Part shown: piece after piece, positions 9,701 to 19,448 of the stretch | Layout: every line of letters starts with the position of its first letter | Position numbering within the stretch: the stretch's first letter is position 1 | NCBI GenBank assembly: GCA_029258795.1 | Contig: JAPDKB010000007.1 | Location: 119,070-183,069, forward strand | Source: an archaeon | GTDB taxonomy: Archaea > EX4484-52 > WAPT01 | Length of the DNA: 64,000 nucleotides | Direction of reading: 5' to 3' | Notes under the pieces: model-generated | Told to the model about the DNA's origin: nothing | What the model saw: only the letters and a program-made list of their open reading frames with translations | Databases searched by the model: none | Position numbers and translations under genes: made by a program

Positions 9701-10107
9701 ATCTCCACAAGCTTCTCATAGCTCTGCTTCAGAAGCAGCGTTGTTGGCACGATGATATAAACCTTCTTTTTCTTTTTTTCAGCCAGATAAGCGGCATAAC
9801 TTATTCCAAAAAGCGTTTTGCCTATGCCTGTGGGAGCAACAGCGGCAAAGCTCATCCCGGCCTTCAGCTTTTTCGCCCAGTATCGCTGTATGGCCTTCAG
9901 CTTTTTGCCGGTTCTCTCTTTAAAATACCTCTCAAATTCCTTAAAACCCCTAACCTGAAGCGCTTTGACAAGCTTTTCCTTTCTTACGGAACACTTTCCT
10001 GCTGCAAGCTCCTGAGTGGTGATCATCCCTCCACACACCGGGCAGAGGCCTTTGTAAGCTGCATGAATTATCGTATTTTCCTTTTGCATGAAGTATGTTT
10101 TTGGCAA
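6763..10107 (-). CDS. rgy: Reverse gyrase
   Basis: 1114 aa helicase-topoisomerase fusion: APTGIGKT, VDDVDAIL, topoisomerase IA half with ATDPDTEGEKIAWD and LITYHRTDSTRVS. Confidence 0.97.
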   Translation of the reverse strand: MPKTYFMQKENTIIHAAYKGLCPVCGGMITTQELAAGKCSVRKEKLVKALQVRGFKEFERYFKERTGKKLKAIQRYWAKKLKAGMSFAAVAPTGIGKTLFGISYAAYLAEKKKKKVYIIVPTTLLLKQSYEKLVEMVDGKVNIMAYLSGMKKAEKEEFMEKLKAGDFDVLLTSSAFLPKHFEDMKHLRFDFIFVDDVDAILKASRNVERLLHLLGFSEEEIRRGEPSPSKQYGQIMVSTATAKPGKKAMLFARLLGFSVGVSRQTMRNVEDYGVVAAGGEEKLQLMLRAARILGRGGLIFTKTEEDAKKVAEFLEKSGVKCSYVTAEVSKKEAEERLKAFLDGELQLLVGVASPYGLLVRGLDYPYHVRYALFYSAPHFKIGLKDVEEASPRMILMLAAIFRNNEQLGQLIPYILADESKREEARAILKDIFERKDFSACSDDVVVKEDHIIIPDVATYIQASGRTSRLFAGGITKGLSIIFDGEEMLRAFTTRASYYDVELRVVENLESLEFERIKKELDESRERYKRYAEGVDFDVIRPAVFVVESPTKAKQIARFFGKPATIIRNNHPFYEVTTGNFVLIITASLGHVVDLVEDEYYHGVIVKDGTFIPVYGSIKKCRQDMVQWVSGQKCPRCGREADDDSRARIMNIAEMAEMAGMIIVATDPDTEGEKIAWDVANFGGIGAEVKRAEFHEVTRNAVLKALEELRAIDENRVKAQIVRRVEDRWIGFELSSILQKHFKDRNLSAGRAQTPVLSWIVERYHEHRKKVRYFLLKLKDGWLPLGTEEEVKLKLEGKSMPCTVVIEEITRAKEEKTPLPPYSTDAVLKDINRFLKIGAREAMQILQQLFENGLITYHRTDSTRVSDKGLQVAKLYLKDDFAGRTWDVSKEGEGAHECIRPTRPFDARTIRDLIYQGVIQTSEPITKKHLRVYDLIFRRFMASQCARYQVEKVKYRVRVEELGLEKGVERVVSASGRAYELYPYAVQLEREMEVGVQKALLTFVWKNKAELYTQADVISLMKERRIGRPSTYSTLLNKLFIRHYIFEKNFRLIPTKRGMIVERFLRENYGDFVSEERTRIVESVMDEIEMGRKDYMDALREFYEEIRRVVGVHSR

Positions 10108-10242
10108 GCGAAAAATATAAATGTGAAATAAGTGTTACTGAAACCCAGTGCTCAAAAGCTGGAAATGTTGTGGTATCGAGATATCAACAAACCGCAAAGT
10201 ATATATACCCCTTTGGAATCTTATATCATTCACCTTTCATTG

Positions 10243-10686
10243 ATGAAAATAATTGAGAGGGTAAGGATGAGTATGGAGAAAGAAAAAAGAGTTATGCTTT
10301 TCCTCATACTTCTGAACAGTCAGACGAATGAGAAATCCCTCAGAATAAAGCTTGAGGGCGCTGGTCTGAGATGTAAGAAGGAAAACGCAAAGCTCAGAGT
10401 TGTTGTGATAAGGGACGAGCTGGATGATAATGTTCGACTTAACGAATTCGTGGTGGAAAAATTAGTAAGGTGGATAAGCTGGATGTACAGGATCGATGTG
10501 GAGCTCAAGTTCATCTCCTCCCCTGTACCGTTGCTTGCTGCAGCGAGAGAGGTCAATGGAGAGAAGTTTCGTGCTGTGTTCTGCTCTTTCGGAAAAAGCA
10601 AATTGTCCGCTCTCCTGCCAAGGGGTCTCAGAGCAGACCTTCCAGAACTTCTGAAAGAAAGGGACGCACATATAATACCGATGTAA
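10243..10686 (+). CDS. Hypothetical protein
   Basis: ORF 10132-10686 downstream of AGTATATATACCCC promoter-like sequence; internal start MKIIERVRMSMEKEKRVMLFLILL preferred. Confidence 0.45.
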   Translation: MKIIERVRMSMEKEKRVMLFLILLNSQTNEKSLRIKLEGAGLRCKKENAKLRVVVIRDELDDNVRLNEFVVEKLVRWISWMYRIDVELKFISSPVPLLAAAREVNGEKFRAVFCSFGKSKLSALLPRGLRADLPELLKERDAHIIPM

Positions 10687-10703
10687 TGCTACCATCCTTA
10701 CCC

Positions 10704-11453
10704 TCATGCAAGAAGAGCTATCAGTTTCTCTCCGAACCGCGAGATCAAGAATAAGTTGAAAGGAATGGAGGTTGCCATAAAGGTTATGGAGTGTATGCTG
10801 AAATGCCTTAAATAACCGAAGATTATCACGTTGTGGAATGTGTAAAGTAGGGTTGTTACGACTCCTACCTGCCATAGGGAGGCATGCGTGTGCAAAACCC
10901 ACACCGCGATACTACTCCACAAATAACCGAGCACAGGCACAACCACATTCTCCACACCTTCCGTCTGTCGCAGAAACGATCCAATTATGGATGAGGTGCC
11001 GCCCACCACAAACCCCACTAACGGATGGATGACATAACCAACCACTGTGGTGACAAAAAGGCAAAGATCAAGCCCCACCACAAAAGGAATCGGTTCCTGA
11101 ATCAGCTTGGATACGGATGCAAGAAATATCAATGCGAGCAGGAACGCCGCAATCCTGAATTCCTTCACGCTTATGAGAAGGACCGATATCACGCCTACAA
11201 CTGTCAACCGCCACAGCACTTTTTTCTTTTTCTCATCAATTTTTCCAGATATCAAGGAACGAATGTCCAATGTCAAATCCACTTTTTTCATTCCTTCAGC
11301 ATTCCTGACTAGGTGAGATGAAGAAGTTTCCTTTGCATCTTGCTCTTCTTTATCCTTGATTTTCTGCAGCTCCTTGTCATTAATCCCATTTTTTCGTGCT
11401 TCATTCCTTTTTTCAAGATTTGCGATTTTTTTGATGACTTTCAAGAACATCAT
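10704..11453 (-). CDS. Polytopic membrane protein, paralogous to the 59366-59980 product
   Basis: Multiple TM helices; LIFLASVSKLIQEPIPFVVGLDLCLF matches LIFLAAISRAYLRFLPLPVGFDLVLL. Confidence 0.65.
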   Translation of the reverse strand: MMFLKVIKKIANLEKRNEARKNGINDKELQKIKDKEEQDAKETSSSHLVRNAEGMKKVDLTLDIRSLISGKIDEKKKKVLWRLTVVGVISVLLISVKEFRIAAFLLALIFLASVSKLIQEPIPFVVGLDLCLFVTTVVGYVIHPLVGFVVGGTSSIIGSFLRQTEGVENVVVPVLGYLWSSIAVWVLHTHASLWQVGVVTTLLYTFHNVIIFGYLRHFSIHSITFMATSIPFNLFLISRFGEKLIALLA

Positions 11454-11842
11454 CGATCCCCGCTCTCACCAAGCACAGAATTCATCCATTCTAAATAGTG
11501 CACACTTCCATCTATTATCGGTAGCACGAGAAATTCGGCAATCTCGTAATTATGATTTGCAAGCACCTCCTTTCTTACTTCATCCACCTTTTCTTTTTTC
11601 GTTTTTATCAGCAAAAGGAATTCACGTGCTTTCTCCACCTTTCCCTCCCACCAGAAGTAGCTGGTGGCCAGCGGGAGTATTGTTATGCATGCAGCAAGCT
11701 TTTTGGATAGGAGAGCGTCCTTTATTCTCAATGCTACATCTTCATTATCCGTTGTGGTCATGCAAAGTAAATAGTCGGTGTAATGCTTCAGGAAGTGGTA
11801 CTCCTCCTCCATAATCTCCCACCACCGATAGGAAATCACCAT
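11450..11842 (-). CDS. cutA: CutA1 family divalent-cation tolerance protein
   Basis: TTTDNEDVALRIKDALLSKKLAACITILP...SYFWWEGKVEKAREFLLLIKTK. Confidence 0.93.
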   Translation of the reverse strand: MVISYRWWEIMEEEYHFLKHYTDYLLCMTTTDNEDVALRIKDALLSKKLAACITILPLATSYFWWEGKVEKAREFLLLIKTKKEKVDEVRKEVLANHNYEIAEFLVLPIIDGSVHYLEWMNSVLGESGDR

Positions 11843-12022
11843 GATTTTAAAATTTTTAAAGATTAGCCCCGAATGCTCGGGTGTGAAACGTCAAACCCTT
11901 AGTTATTTAAAAGTTTGCATTGAAAAGTTTAGTGAACCACCCAAATTTTTGTGTATTTTCAAATATATTTGGATTTGAGTTAAAAAAAGAATATAAAAAA
12001 TGTTTAGGAGGTGGAATGAAGT

Positions 12023-12226
12023 ATGGCGGAACTTTCAATAGCGGCAATGGAAAGGATACTGAAAAAAGCTGGAGCGGAGCGTGTTTCAAAGAGAGCGGCG
12101 GAATATCTCGCTGAAATACTGGAGGACATAGCGATGGACATCGCAAGACAGTCCATAGCGCTTGCGCACCACGCCGGAAGGAAGACAGTGAGGGTTGAGG
12201 ACATAAAGCTGGCAACTCAGGGTTAA
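12023..12226 (+). CDS. Archaeal histone
   Basis: 67 aa histone fold [66 protein letters not shown] ggaggtgg upstream. Confidence 0.97.
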   Translation: MAELSIAAMERILKKAGAERVSKRAAEYLAEILEDIAMDIARQSIALAHHAGRKTVRVEDIKLATQG

Positions 12227-12276
12227 ATTCATAGAGAGATTTTGTTTCCCTTTCTTCTCTTTTTATTTGTTTCGAT

Positions 12277-12576
12277 TTACATGCCACGGGATAATATCAA
12301 GCTGTACAGGCCTTTCAAAAGGGCGAGCATCCCTGCGGTGTGAACGAAAGAATTCTCATAGGAAACGAAAGAGATCATGAAGGCTATGGCTGTAGCCATG
12401 TCTATTGCGCCCATCCAGTCCAGATAGTTGTTGTGAGACAAGCTGGAAAGGAGGGAGAAGAGTGCCTTGAGAAAGATGAAAAGCGTTAACACCACTCTCA
12501 ATGGCAGCCATTCTATTTTGAAAATAAGCACAAGTCCTGCAAGCACATCCAGCGAGCTGAGAAATGTGAGTATCAT
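12277..12576 (-). CDS. Small membrane protein
   Basis: 99 aa hydrophobic ORF with several predicted TM segments. Confidence 0.5.
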   Translation of the reverse strand: MILTFLSSLDVLAGLVLIFKIEWLPLRVVLTLFIFLKALFSLLSSLSHNNYLDWMGAIDMATAIAFMISFVSYENSFVHTAGMLALLKGLYSLILSRGM

Positions 12577-12648
12577 GGTGTAGCGTGAGGAAAAAGAATT
12601 TTTAAAGATGGCGGAGAAAAATTTAAAATAGTAATCATTTTATAGTGG

Positions 12649-14013
12649 TTGCACATGAGGAGATGTGATGAGATAAAGAGGTTGATGGAGAAGGAATACG
12701 AAACTGCTTTAGCTAATGTAATATCGAGAGTCGGGAGAAGAAAGGGTGAAACTGGAAGTGTTGAAAGTTATGAACTTGCCAGCGCGATTTCTAACGAGCT
12801 TGAAAAGAGATTGCCTGTTATTGAAAGGAAGATTCTGAAGAAGGTCCAGAAGGAAATTGAGCCCGGTTTGAGAGGGGTGATAGAGAGTGGTGCTTATCTC
12901 AATCTTGTGGAAGGTGATGACCCTCACACCGTCCTGAATTTCCTCAACCAGATTTATGATGCCATCAAAAACTATCTTGATGTTGATTTCAAAAACCAGA
13001 TGAGGCGTGTGATTTTAGAGCTGGAAGATGTTGTGGAAAACAGTGAGAGATCGCTCAAAGACCTTTTCTTGGCTCAGGAGCTGGGTGGGGGCAAAGTCGT
13101 TGATGCTATCTATAATTTTTTGGAAAATCAGAGCAAGATTTCGGAGGAATTTGCGGAAAAGAGGTACGATCTTCTTAAGGACATTAGCTCCATGACAGGC
13201 GAAATTCAATTCCTCAAACCGGAAATGCCTCAATTTTATCACGACTCTGAGAATATCTGCCGGAAAATCGAGGAGGTTAGAGATGGAGTTCTCTACATTC
13301 CGGAAGAAGGGAAATACACTTATGCAAGTTACACAGCCGAAGATGTCAGGCGACTTCACGCATTACCACTTTTCTGGCTCCTCGAAAAGAGTGTGGAGAG
13401 AAATCATGGCGAGTTGAGGGAGGAGAAAAAAGGAAAATTCGTAACTGACCCTAAAATTGTCAGGAGTCATGGCAGTGAGGTTTTCCATACCTTTAACTTC
13501 AAGGATCCTGTGATGGTTTATGCTGTGGTTGTTAAGACATCCTATCCTGAATTGCATTCCTACCCGCGAACCATAAGAAATGAAATTGTTGGTACGCTCA
13601 TGGTGAGAGATAGTATTCTAGCTGAGAAAATAAGTGATGATGTTTACCGCGGGCTGAAAGAGCAGGGAATTGAGGATGAGGAAATGGTTCATTATGTGCA
13701 TAGATTTCCAGAAAAGATTGTGGGAGAAGAGAAGAGGGATGAGGTTCTGGAGAGAGCGGGAGTGGTTGATTTGGTCATAAGGAGGCTTTATGCTGACGGC
13801 ATAGATATCAATTCTTCCAGGAAAAAGAAGGGCAGAGCAAAGGGTATGGAGATTCTTGGGGCAGCTGAATATTACGTGTTAGCTTCTCATCTCAACATGC
13901 CTTACCTTGATGCTGCAGAGATAGCTTTTGGTGATAAGTCGAAGTTCATATTATACGTGGTTGAGAATACGAAGTACAGAAGAAGGGGCGAGGGCGAGCT
14001 CGTGGAGTGCTGA
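12649..14013 (+). CDS. Hypothetical protein (454 aa, orphan)
   Basis: Long ORF; no motif recognised. Confidence 0.75.
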   Translation: MHMRRCDEIKRLMEKEYETALANVISRVGRRKGETGSVESYELASAISNELEKRLPVIERKILKKVQKEIEPGLRGVIESGAYLNLVEGDDPHTVLNFLNQIYDAIKNYLDVDFKNQMRRVILELEDVVENSERSLKDLFLAQELGGGKVVDAIYNFLENQSKISEEFAEKRYDLLKDISSMTGEIQFLKPEMPQFYHDSENICRKIEEVRDGVLYIPEEGKYTYASYTAEDVRRLHALPLFWLLEKSVERNHGELREEKKGKFVTDPKIVRSHGSEVFHTFNFKDPVMVYAVVVKTSYPELHSYPRTIRNEIVGTLMVRDSILAEKISDDVYRGLKEQGIEDEEMVHYVHRFPEKIVGEEKRDEVLERAGVVDLVIRRLYADGIDINSSRKKKGRAKGMEILGAAEYYVLASHLNMPYLDAAEIAFGDKSKFILYVVENTKYRRRGEGELVEC

Positions 14014-14115
14014 GAATGTCTTTCCTTACATTGTTTTTCTGATTTATTTACTCCAGCATATAAAAATATATAAAGAACTTGATACTCATGAAAAAGCAGG
14101 CACGAGCACCGTCCG

Positions 14116-14138
14116 GGAGAGCGAATTAGATGCTCTCC
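14116..14138 (+). terminator. Stem-loop followed by pyrimidine-rich tract
   Basis: GGAGAGC-gaattagat-GCTCTCC followed by TTCTTTCTACTTCTT, between 14013 and 14194. Confidence 0.45.
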
Positions 14139-14193
14139 TTCTTTCTACTTCTTATCGATGCAAATTTAACCTTGAGGTTGTAAAAGATACGCG

Positions 14194-14829
14194 ATGCGAA
14201 TGGAGCTGATCTCCAAGGGAGCTGAAGCGGACATACTTTTGAAGGAAAGTAGAGGAAGAAAGGTTGTAATCAAGAAAAGGGTGCCCAAAAGGTACAGAGT
14301 CAGGAAGCTTGATGTGATGCTCAGGAAGAGCAGGAACAGACACGAAATAAAGCTGATGGAAAAAGCCATGCAGGCTGGCGTTACCGTGCCAAAGATTGTG
14401 GGGAAGAGTACGTTCTTCTTCGAGATGGAGTATGTGGAGGGGAAAAAGCTGAAGGACGTGCTGAATGAAAATAACTGCGAGAGATATGCAAAAGAGCTTG
14501 GCAGAATGGTCGCGGGGCTCCACAATGCAGGCATAATTCATGGAGATATAACCACCAGCAATGTTATTGTTGAGGAGAAAAGCAAAGAGCTCGTTCTGAT
14601 CGATTTCGGACTGGGCTTTTTTTCCACAAGCGCTGAAGACATGGCCACCGATATTCACGTGCTTGAGGAAACGACTTATGCTACACATCCCGATCTTGCT
14701 GCAAGGTTCATGAGCGCTTTCTTCGAGAATTATTTTGAGGTGCTGGAGAGCAGGAAAAAAGAAGAGGTCAAAAAGAGACTTGAGATGATAAGAAAGCGAG
14801 GCAGGTATGTTAGAAAGCGAGCAGAGTAA
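14194..14829 (+). CDS. bud32: KEOPS complex kinase Bud32 (stand-alone)
   Basis: GAEADIL, VIKKRVPKRYR, HGDITTSNVIV, LIDFGLGF; no fused Kae1 domain. Confidence 0.93.
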   Translation: MRMELISKGAEADILLKESRGRKVVIKKRVPKRYRVRKLDVMLRKSRNRHEIKLMEKAMQAGVTVPKIVGKSTFFFEMEYVEGKKLKDVLNENNCERYAKELGRMVAGLHNAGIIHGDITTSNVIVEEKSKELVLIDFGLGFFSTSAEDMATDIHVLEETTYATHPDLAARFMSAFFENYFEVLESRKKEEVKKRLEMIRKRGRYVRKRAE

Positions 14830-14883
14830 TCATGCAAGAGTCATCACAAAAGTTTATATGGAGGTAAGAGCGTAGATTTAACC

Positions 14884-17532
14884 ATGAACTTTCATTCTAA
14901 GGACTGGCAGGAGGTCGTTAAAGAGTTGGGATCTGATGCCAAGAAAGGGTTGAATGAGAGAGAGGTAAAGAGACGGCTGGAGAAGTACGGCAAGAACAAG
15001 ATAGAGATGGAGAGAAAGATAAGCCCTCTAAAAATCTTTCTGGAGCAGTTCACAAGCCCTCTCGTGCTGATTTTGATAGCTGCGGCCATAATATCTTATT
15101 TTGCTGGTGGTTCTGAAAACCACACCGAGGTTTTTCTCATTCTCTTCATCGTGATTGCGAACGGCATTTTTGGCTTTGTTCAGGACTACAAAGCTGAAAG
15201 AAGCATGGAAGCTCTCAGGAAGATGATGGTCACAAAGGCGAGAGTGTTGAGAGATGGTGCTGTCAGGGAGATTGATGCAAGCGAGCTTGTGCCGGGAGAT
15301 ATGATCCTACTGGAGGAAGGAGACAAGGTACCTGCCGATGCGCGCATAATAGAGTGTAAGAATTTGCTTGTGAATGAAGCTGTTCTGACGGGAGAGAGTG
15401 TGGCTGTGGAGAAAACGCCAGAAAAGGTTGGTGAGGATGTCCCCCTTGCTGAGAGAAGAAACATGCTTTATGCAAACACCTTTGTGGAGAGGGGGAAGGC
15501 AAAAGCTATTGTTATTGCTACAGGCCTCAACACGGAGTTTGGCAAGATAGCGAGGGAGGTGGCTGAAGCTGAAAAACCACCCACACCTTTTGAGGAGGAG
15601 CTATCATCTCTCGGTAAAAAAATTTCAGTAATGGTCATCGTGCTCATAGCCATCATATTTATAACTCAACTCATCTTTGCACATCTGAGCTTTCTTGAAA
15701 CCCTGATGGTGGCGGTTAGCCTTGCAGTTGCTGCCATTCCAGAAGGCCTGCCCGCTGTGGTTACCATAGCTCTCGCACTCGGTACAAAAAAGATGCTTAA
15801 ACACAACGCTCTGGCAAGGCGGCTTTCTGTAGTGGAATCGCTGGGCTCAGTCAATGTGATATGTACAGATAAGACGGGCACGCTCACCGAAAACAAGATG
15901 ACTGCTCGCGTCATCTATGCAGGAGGTGAGCTTTACGAGGTTACGGGTACAGGCTACGATGTGGATGGCGCAATTCTTAAAGATGGTGCAAGAGTTAGCG
16001 TGAAAAGCGTCAAACCCCTCAAGATGGCACTGCTTTGTGGAGCTCTGTGTAATGATTCCGTTGTGCGGGTGAAAGAAGATGGAGGTGTTGAAACGAGCGG
16101 TGATGCCACCGAAATAGCTCTCAAGATTCTTGCGATGAAAGGTAGCGTGTCCTTTGACTATCCCCGCCTTGATGAGGTGCCATTTTCATCCGAGCGCAAA
16201 ATGATGTCCACCCTGAACAGAGTGGGGGATCGCGTTTATCTTTTCGTGAAAGGTGCTCCCGAAATTGTGGTGAAGAAATGTAACAGGATAATGAAGAACG
16301 GGAAGGTTCTGCCCATAAATGATAAGGAAAGGGAAGAAGTGCTGAAGAAAAACAACGATATGGCCTCAAAGGGGCTGAGGGTGCTGGCTTTAGCTTACAA
16401 GGAAGTAGCGTCTGATAACACTTCCATCAGTGAGGAGGATGAGAACGAGCTTGTACTCATTGGACTCGTTGGAATAATGGACCCACCGCGCAAGGAGGTT
16501 CCGAAAGCTGTTGAAGTGGCTAAAAAAGCGGGCATACGGGTTGTGATGATAACCGGCGATAATATTCTGACGGCAAGGGCTGTGGCAAGAGAAGTTGGAA
16601 TAGAGGGCAATGCAATAGAGTGCTGGAAGCTGGACGAGATGAACGATGAGGAGTTTAGAGATACTGTGCTGGAATGCAACATTTTTGCCAGGGCTTCTCC
16701 TTCCCATAAGGTGAAGATACTGAAGGTCCTTCAGGAGGAAGGGTATGTTGTGGGTATGACTGGAGATGGTGTGAATGATGCTCCCGCCGTGAAAAATGCG
16801 GATGTTGGTATAAGTATGGGCATGCGTGGCACGGATGTTACAAAGTCCGCTTCCGACATGGTTCTGCTTGATGACAACTTTGCCACGATAGTTGCTGCCG
16901 TGCGCGAGGGCAGAACCATCTTCACCAACATAAGGAAGTTCGTGAATTATTTGCTCTCTGCAAACTTAGCGGAGGTTCTGGCAGTGTTCATTCTCTCTCT
17001 AAAGGGCTTTGTGGCGTTAACGCCAGTGCAGCTTCTCTGGATAAACCTGCTTACGGATGGATTTCCAGCTCTGGCACTGGGGGCTGATCCTGCTCCACCG
17101 GACATCATGAAAAGAAAGCCGAAGAAGAAGGGAGAAGGAGTCATAACCAAACCGGTTATGGCGAGCATACTCACAACGGGTGTGCTGCTTAGCATTATGC
17201 TTGTAATCCTGTTTTTGTATGGGTTAAAGAAGAGTTTGATTTACGCGCAGACCATGATATTTACTGGCTTTGTCTTTTATGAATTCGTGCGAATAGGAGT
17301 AATAAGAAATCATGACAGGCTTTCCTTCATGTCCAATAAGTGGCTTGTGCTCGCGCTTTTGTCCGCGGTAGCTCTGCAGCTCCTCATAATCTTCACACCA
17401 CTTTGCTCTTACTTTGGGGCTGTTGAAATCAGCATGAAAGATATGCTGGTGATTATCATAGGGGGTGTGGTTCTTTACATAGCCAACATACTGACCGATA
17501 GAGTTGTCTGGAAGAAAATGAGCTCAGAATGA
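14884..17532 (+). CDS. P-type cation-transporting ATPase (Ca2+/cation, P2-type)
   Basis: [46 protein letters not shown]; 882 aa. Confidence 0.95.
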   Translation: MNFHSKDWQEVVKELGSDAKKGLNEREVKRRLEKYGKNKIEMERKISPLKIFLEQFTSPLVLILIAAAIISYFAGGSENHTEVFLILFIVIANGIFGFVQDYKAERSMEALRKMMVTKARVLRDGAVREIDASELVPGDMILLEEGDKVPADARIIECKNLLVNEAVLTGESVAVEKTPEKVGEDVPLAERRNMLYANTFVERGKAKAIVIATGLNTEFGKIAREVAEAEKPPTPFEEELSSLGKKISVMVIVLIAIIFITQLIFAHLSFLETLMVAVSLAVAAIPEGLPAVVTIALALGTKKMLKHNALARRLSVVESLGSVNVICTDKTGTLTENKMTARVIYAGGELYEVTGTGYDVDGAILKDGARVSVKSVKPLKMALLCGALCNDSVVRVKEDGGVETSGDATEIALKILAMKGSVSFDYPRLDEVPFSSERKMMSTLNRVGDRVYLFVKGAPEIVVKKCNRIMKNGKVLPINDKEREEVLKKNNDMASKGLRVLALAYKEVASDNTSISEEDENELVLIGLVGIMDPPRKEVPKAVEVAKKAGIRVVMITGDNILTARAVAREVGIEGNAIECWKLDEMNDEEFRDTVLECNIFARASPSHKVKILKVLQEEGYVVGMTGDGVNDAPAVKNADVGISMGMRGTDVTKSASDMVLLDDNFATIVAAVREGRTIFTNIRKFVNYLLSANLAEVLAVFILSLKGFVALTPVQLLWINLLTDGFPALALGADPAPPDIMKRKPKKKGEGVITKPVMASILTTGVLLSIMLVILFLYGLKKSLIYAQTMIFTGFVFYEFVRIGVIRNHDRLSFMSNKWLVLALLSAVALQLLIIFTPLCSYFGAVEISMKDMLVIIIGGVVLYIANILTDRVVWKKMSSE

Positions 17533-17555
17533 AAGAAAAAGGTTTAAAGATGGTG

Positions 17556-18014
17556 CTAGCTCTGCACCAGAATCTTTGCCTTCTCTGGGTCGTACTTCCA
17601 GTCAGCGGGCAACTTGCCCTTCCTGACGTAATATTTGCCTAAACGCCTTATTTTTGATTCGAGAAGCATCAAAGCGTGTTTTGATCTCGTATCCTTCTTG
17701 TTCTTCTCGAGGTGCTTTCTCAAGTTCACAGCTCTTCTCAGCAGGTTGAGTAGGTCCTCCGGAATTTCGGAAGCAAGACCCCTTTCCTCCAGAATCTTGG
17801 TCATCTTCTTTCCAACAACATCCTTCACGCTGGTTATGCCGTACTGATCTCTTAAAATAAGACCTATCTGGGCTGAGCTATAGCCCTGCTTTCTCAGCTT
17901 TTCAACTAAAGCTATCACTTCCTCCGGCTTGTAATCGATCCATGGCGGCTTTCCCTTGCGCGGAGGTCTGTGGCTTCCGGATCTTCCCCTCTTCCTTGCG
18001 TAGATTCTTGCCAT
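17556..18014 (-). CDS. rps15: 30S ribosomal protein S15
   Basis: [60 protein letters not shown]. Confidence 0.97.
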   Translation of the reverse strand: MARIYARKRGRSGSHRPPRKGKPPWIDYKPEEVIALVEKLRKQGYSSAQIGLILRDQYGITSVKDVVGKKMTKILEERGLASEIPEDLLNLLRRAVNLRKHLEKNKKDTRSKHALMLLESKIRRLGKYYVRKGKLPADWKYDPEKAKILVQS

Positions 18015-18083
18015 CTCGCACCACTCTATACTTTAGTCACGATGCTTTATTTACAGCAGTAAGTTTTTTAAGGTTTATTGCGG

Positions 18084-18680
18084 TTACCGCCCTGTTTGTT
18101 TTTCCAGCTTCCTGTAAGCTTTCCTCAGCGCTTCCCTTATCCTGTTCCTGTTTTTCCTGAAGCTTCCATCAAGCATGGCAGCGGCTCTCTTTATGCTTCC
18201 CGCCTGAAGATAAAGCTCGAGCAGCTTCCTTTCTTCATCTTTTAGTTTGAGCTTCTCCAGAGCTTCCTTAGCAAGTTCTTTAAGGTCGCGCTCTCCATAA
18301 TATACTGCCTCGGGTCTTTTAGCCTGCTGAAATGGAAAAAGGGTGAACCTGATCACGTAAACCTCCTCCGGCTTTGAGCCGTAACATGAAAGGAGCTCTT
18401 CCTTCAGCTCCTCCAAGCTTTCAAACCCATCCCGCTTTGCATCCTCATCGCTTAGCTCTTCAAACCATTTCTTCTCCACACTTTCGATGATTGCTTCTCC
18501 TATCATCTCTCCTCCGCAGTGCACCACAACTACCTCTCCCTTCTTCAGGTTGCAATCCTTTCTTATCGTGGCTTTCTTCCTGCCAGAAAGCAAATCTTCC
18601 TTATATTTACCCTTGAATTCCAGATGTTTCATGTCATTCACCTTAATGCTCATAATTTTTAGGTTTTCCCACATCACCAT
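18084..18680 (-). CDS. ASCH-domain protein with C-terminal HTH-like region
   Basis: N-terminal LEFKGKYKEDLLSGRKKATIRKDCNLKKGEVVVVHCGGEMIGEAIIESVEKK (ASCH-like); C-terminal EERKLLELYLQAGSIKRAAAMLDGSFRKNRNRIREALRKAYRKL (sigma/HTH-like). Confidence 0.7.
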   Translation of the reverse strand: MVMWENLKIMSIKVNDMKHLEFKGKYKEDLLSGRKKATIRKDCNLKKGEVVVVHCGGEMIGEAIIESVEKKWFEELSDEDAKRDGFESLEELKEELLSCYGSKPEEVYVIRFTLFPFQQAKRPEAVYYGERDLKELAKEALEKLKLKDEERKLLELYLQAGSIKRAAAMLDGSFRKNRNRIREALRKAYRKLEKQTGR

Positions 18681-18687
18681 TCATTTC

Positions 18688-18705
18688 TGAATTTAAATAA
18701 ATTCA
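18688..18705. promoter_or_regulatory. Palindrome TGAATTT-AAAT-AAATTCA in divergent promoter
   Basis: Perfect 7-bp arms between divergent genes 18084-18680 and 18763-19431. Confidence 0.45.
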
Positions 18706-18762
18706 ACATCTAAAAGTGGTAATTTTATGGAATATATATTTAAATTAAGCACCTAAAAAGTA

Positions 18763-19431
18763 ATGTTCATGGATGAAAAAACAGCATATAGATTATTGGA
18801 AGAATATGTAGATGAAGGTGTTGTAGAGATAGATGAACGCGGTATAATTACTTGGGTAAACCGAAAAGCAGCAGAATCGATGAAATATGAAAGAGAGGAG
18901 ATGGTCGGGAAACACTATCTTGAGTTCGTTCACTCAGATTACAGGGATGACGCCGGAAGAATTTATGAGGAAGTTTTAAAATGGGGAAGTTATGAGTTTC
19001 CAGCATTAACTGTTGTTTTTCCGCTGGTTAAAAGGAATGGGGAAATGTTGTATGGAGAGGTTCGATTTTCGAATGTTATTGATGAAAAAGGTTCAAGATA
19101 TTCCGTTCTATTTATTAGAGATAGGACGGAGGAGTACGAATTGTTAATGGAACTTGAGGAACTCAATAAAGAATATGGAATAATTGTGGATTTATTACGA
19201 AATTTTCTAGCAATACCTCTTGCGTACGCAGATATATTGAAGTATGAAAATCTGGCTCCGAAAGATAAAGATAAAATAGTTGGAAGATTACTTGAGGTGC
19301 TGTCTGAAAGAATGCCTCGTATTTCCGAAACCCTTCAAGAATTGGATGATACCTGGTTAAGGGTGCTAGCCACAATAAAGAATTTAAAAAGGAAATACCT
19401 TCCCGCTGATGGCAGAGAATTTAAATCATAA
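18763..19431 (+). CDS. PAS-domain protein without a recognisable output domain
   Basis: GVVEIDERGIITWVNRKAAESMKYEREEMVGKHYLEFVHSDYRDDAGRIYEEVL. Confidence 0.82.
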   Translation: MFMDEKTAYRLLEEYVDEGVVEIDERGIITWVNRKAAESMKYEREEMVGKHYLEFVHSDYRDDAGRIYEEVLKWGSYEFPALTVVFPLVKRNGEMLYGEVRFSNVIDEKGSRYSVLFIRDRTEEYELLMELEELNKEYGIIVDLLRNFLAIPLAYADILKYENLAPKDKDKIVGRLLEVLSERMPRISETLQELDDTWLRVLATIKNLKRKYLPADGREFKS

Positions 19432-19448
19432 ATAAAAAAGAACTCCAC

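Noticed and set aside
11907-12287. 126-aa minus-strand ORF over the histone gene
   Set aside because: Antisense shadow ORF; the plus-strand histone is unambiguous.
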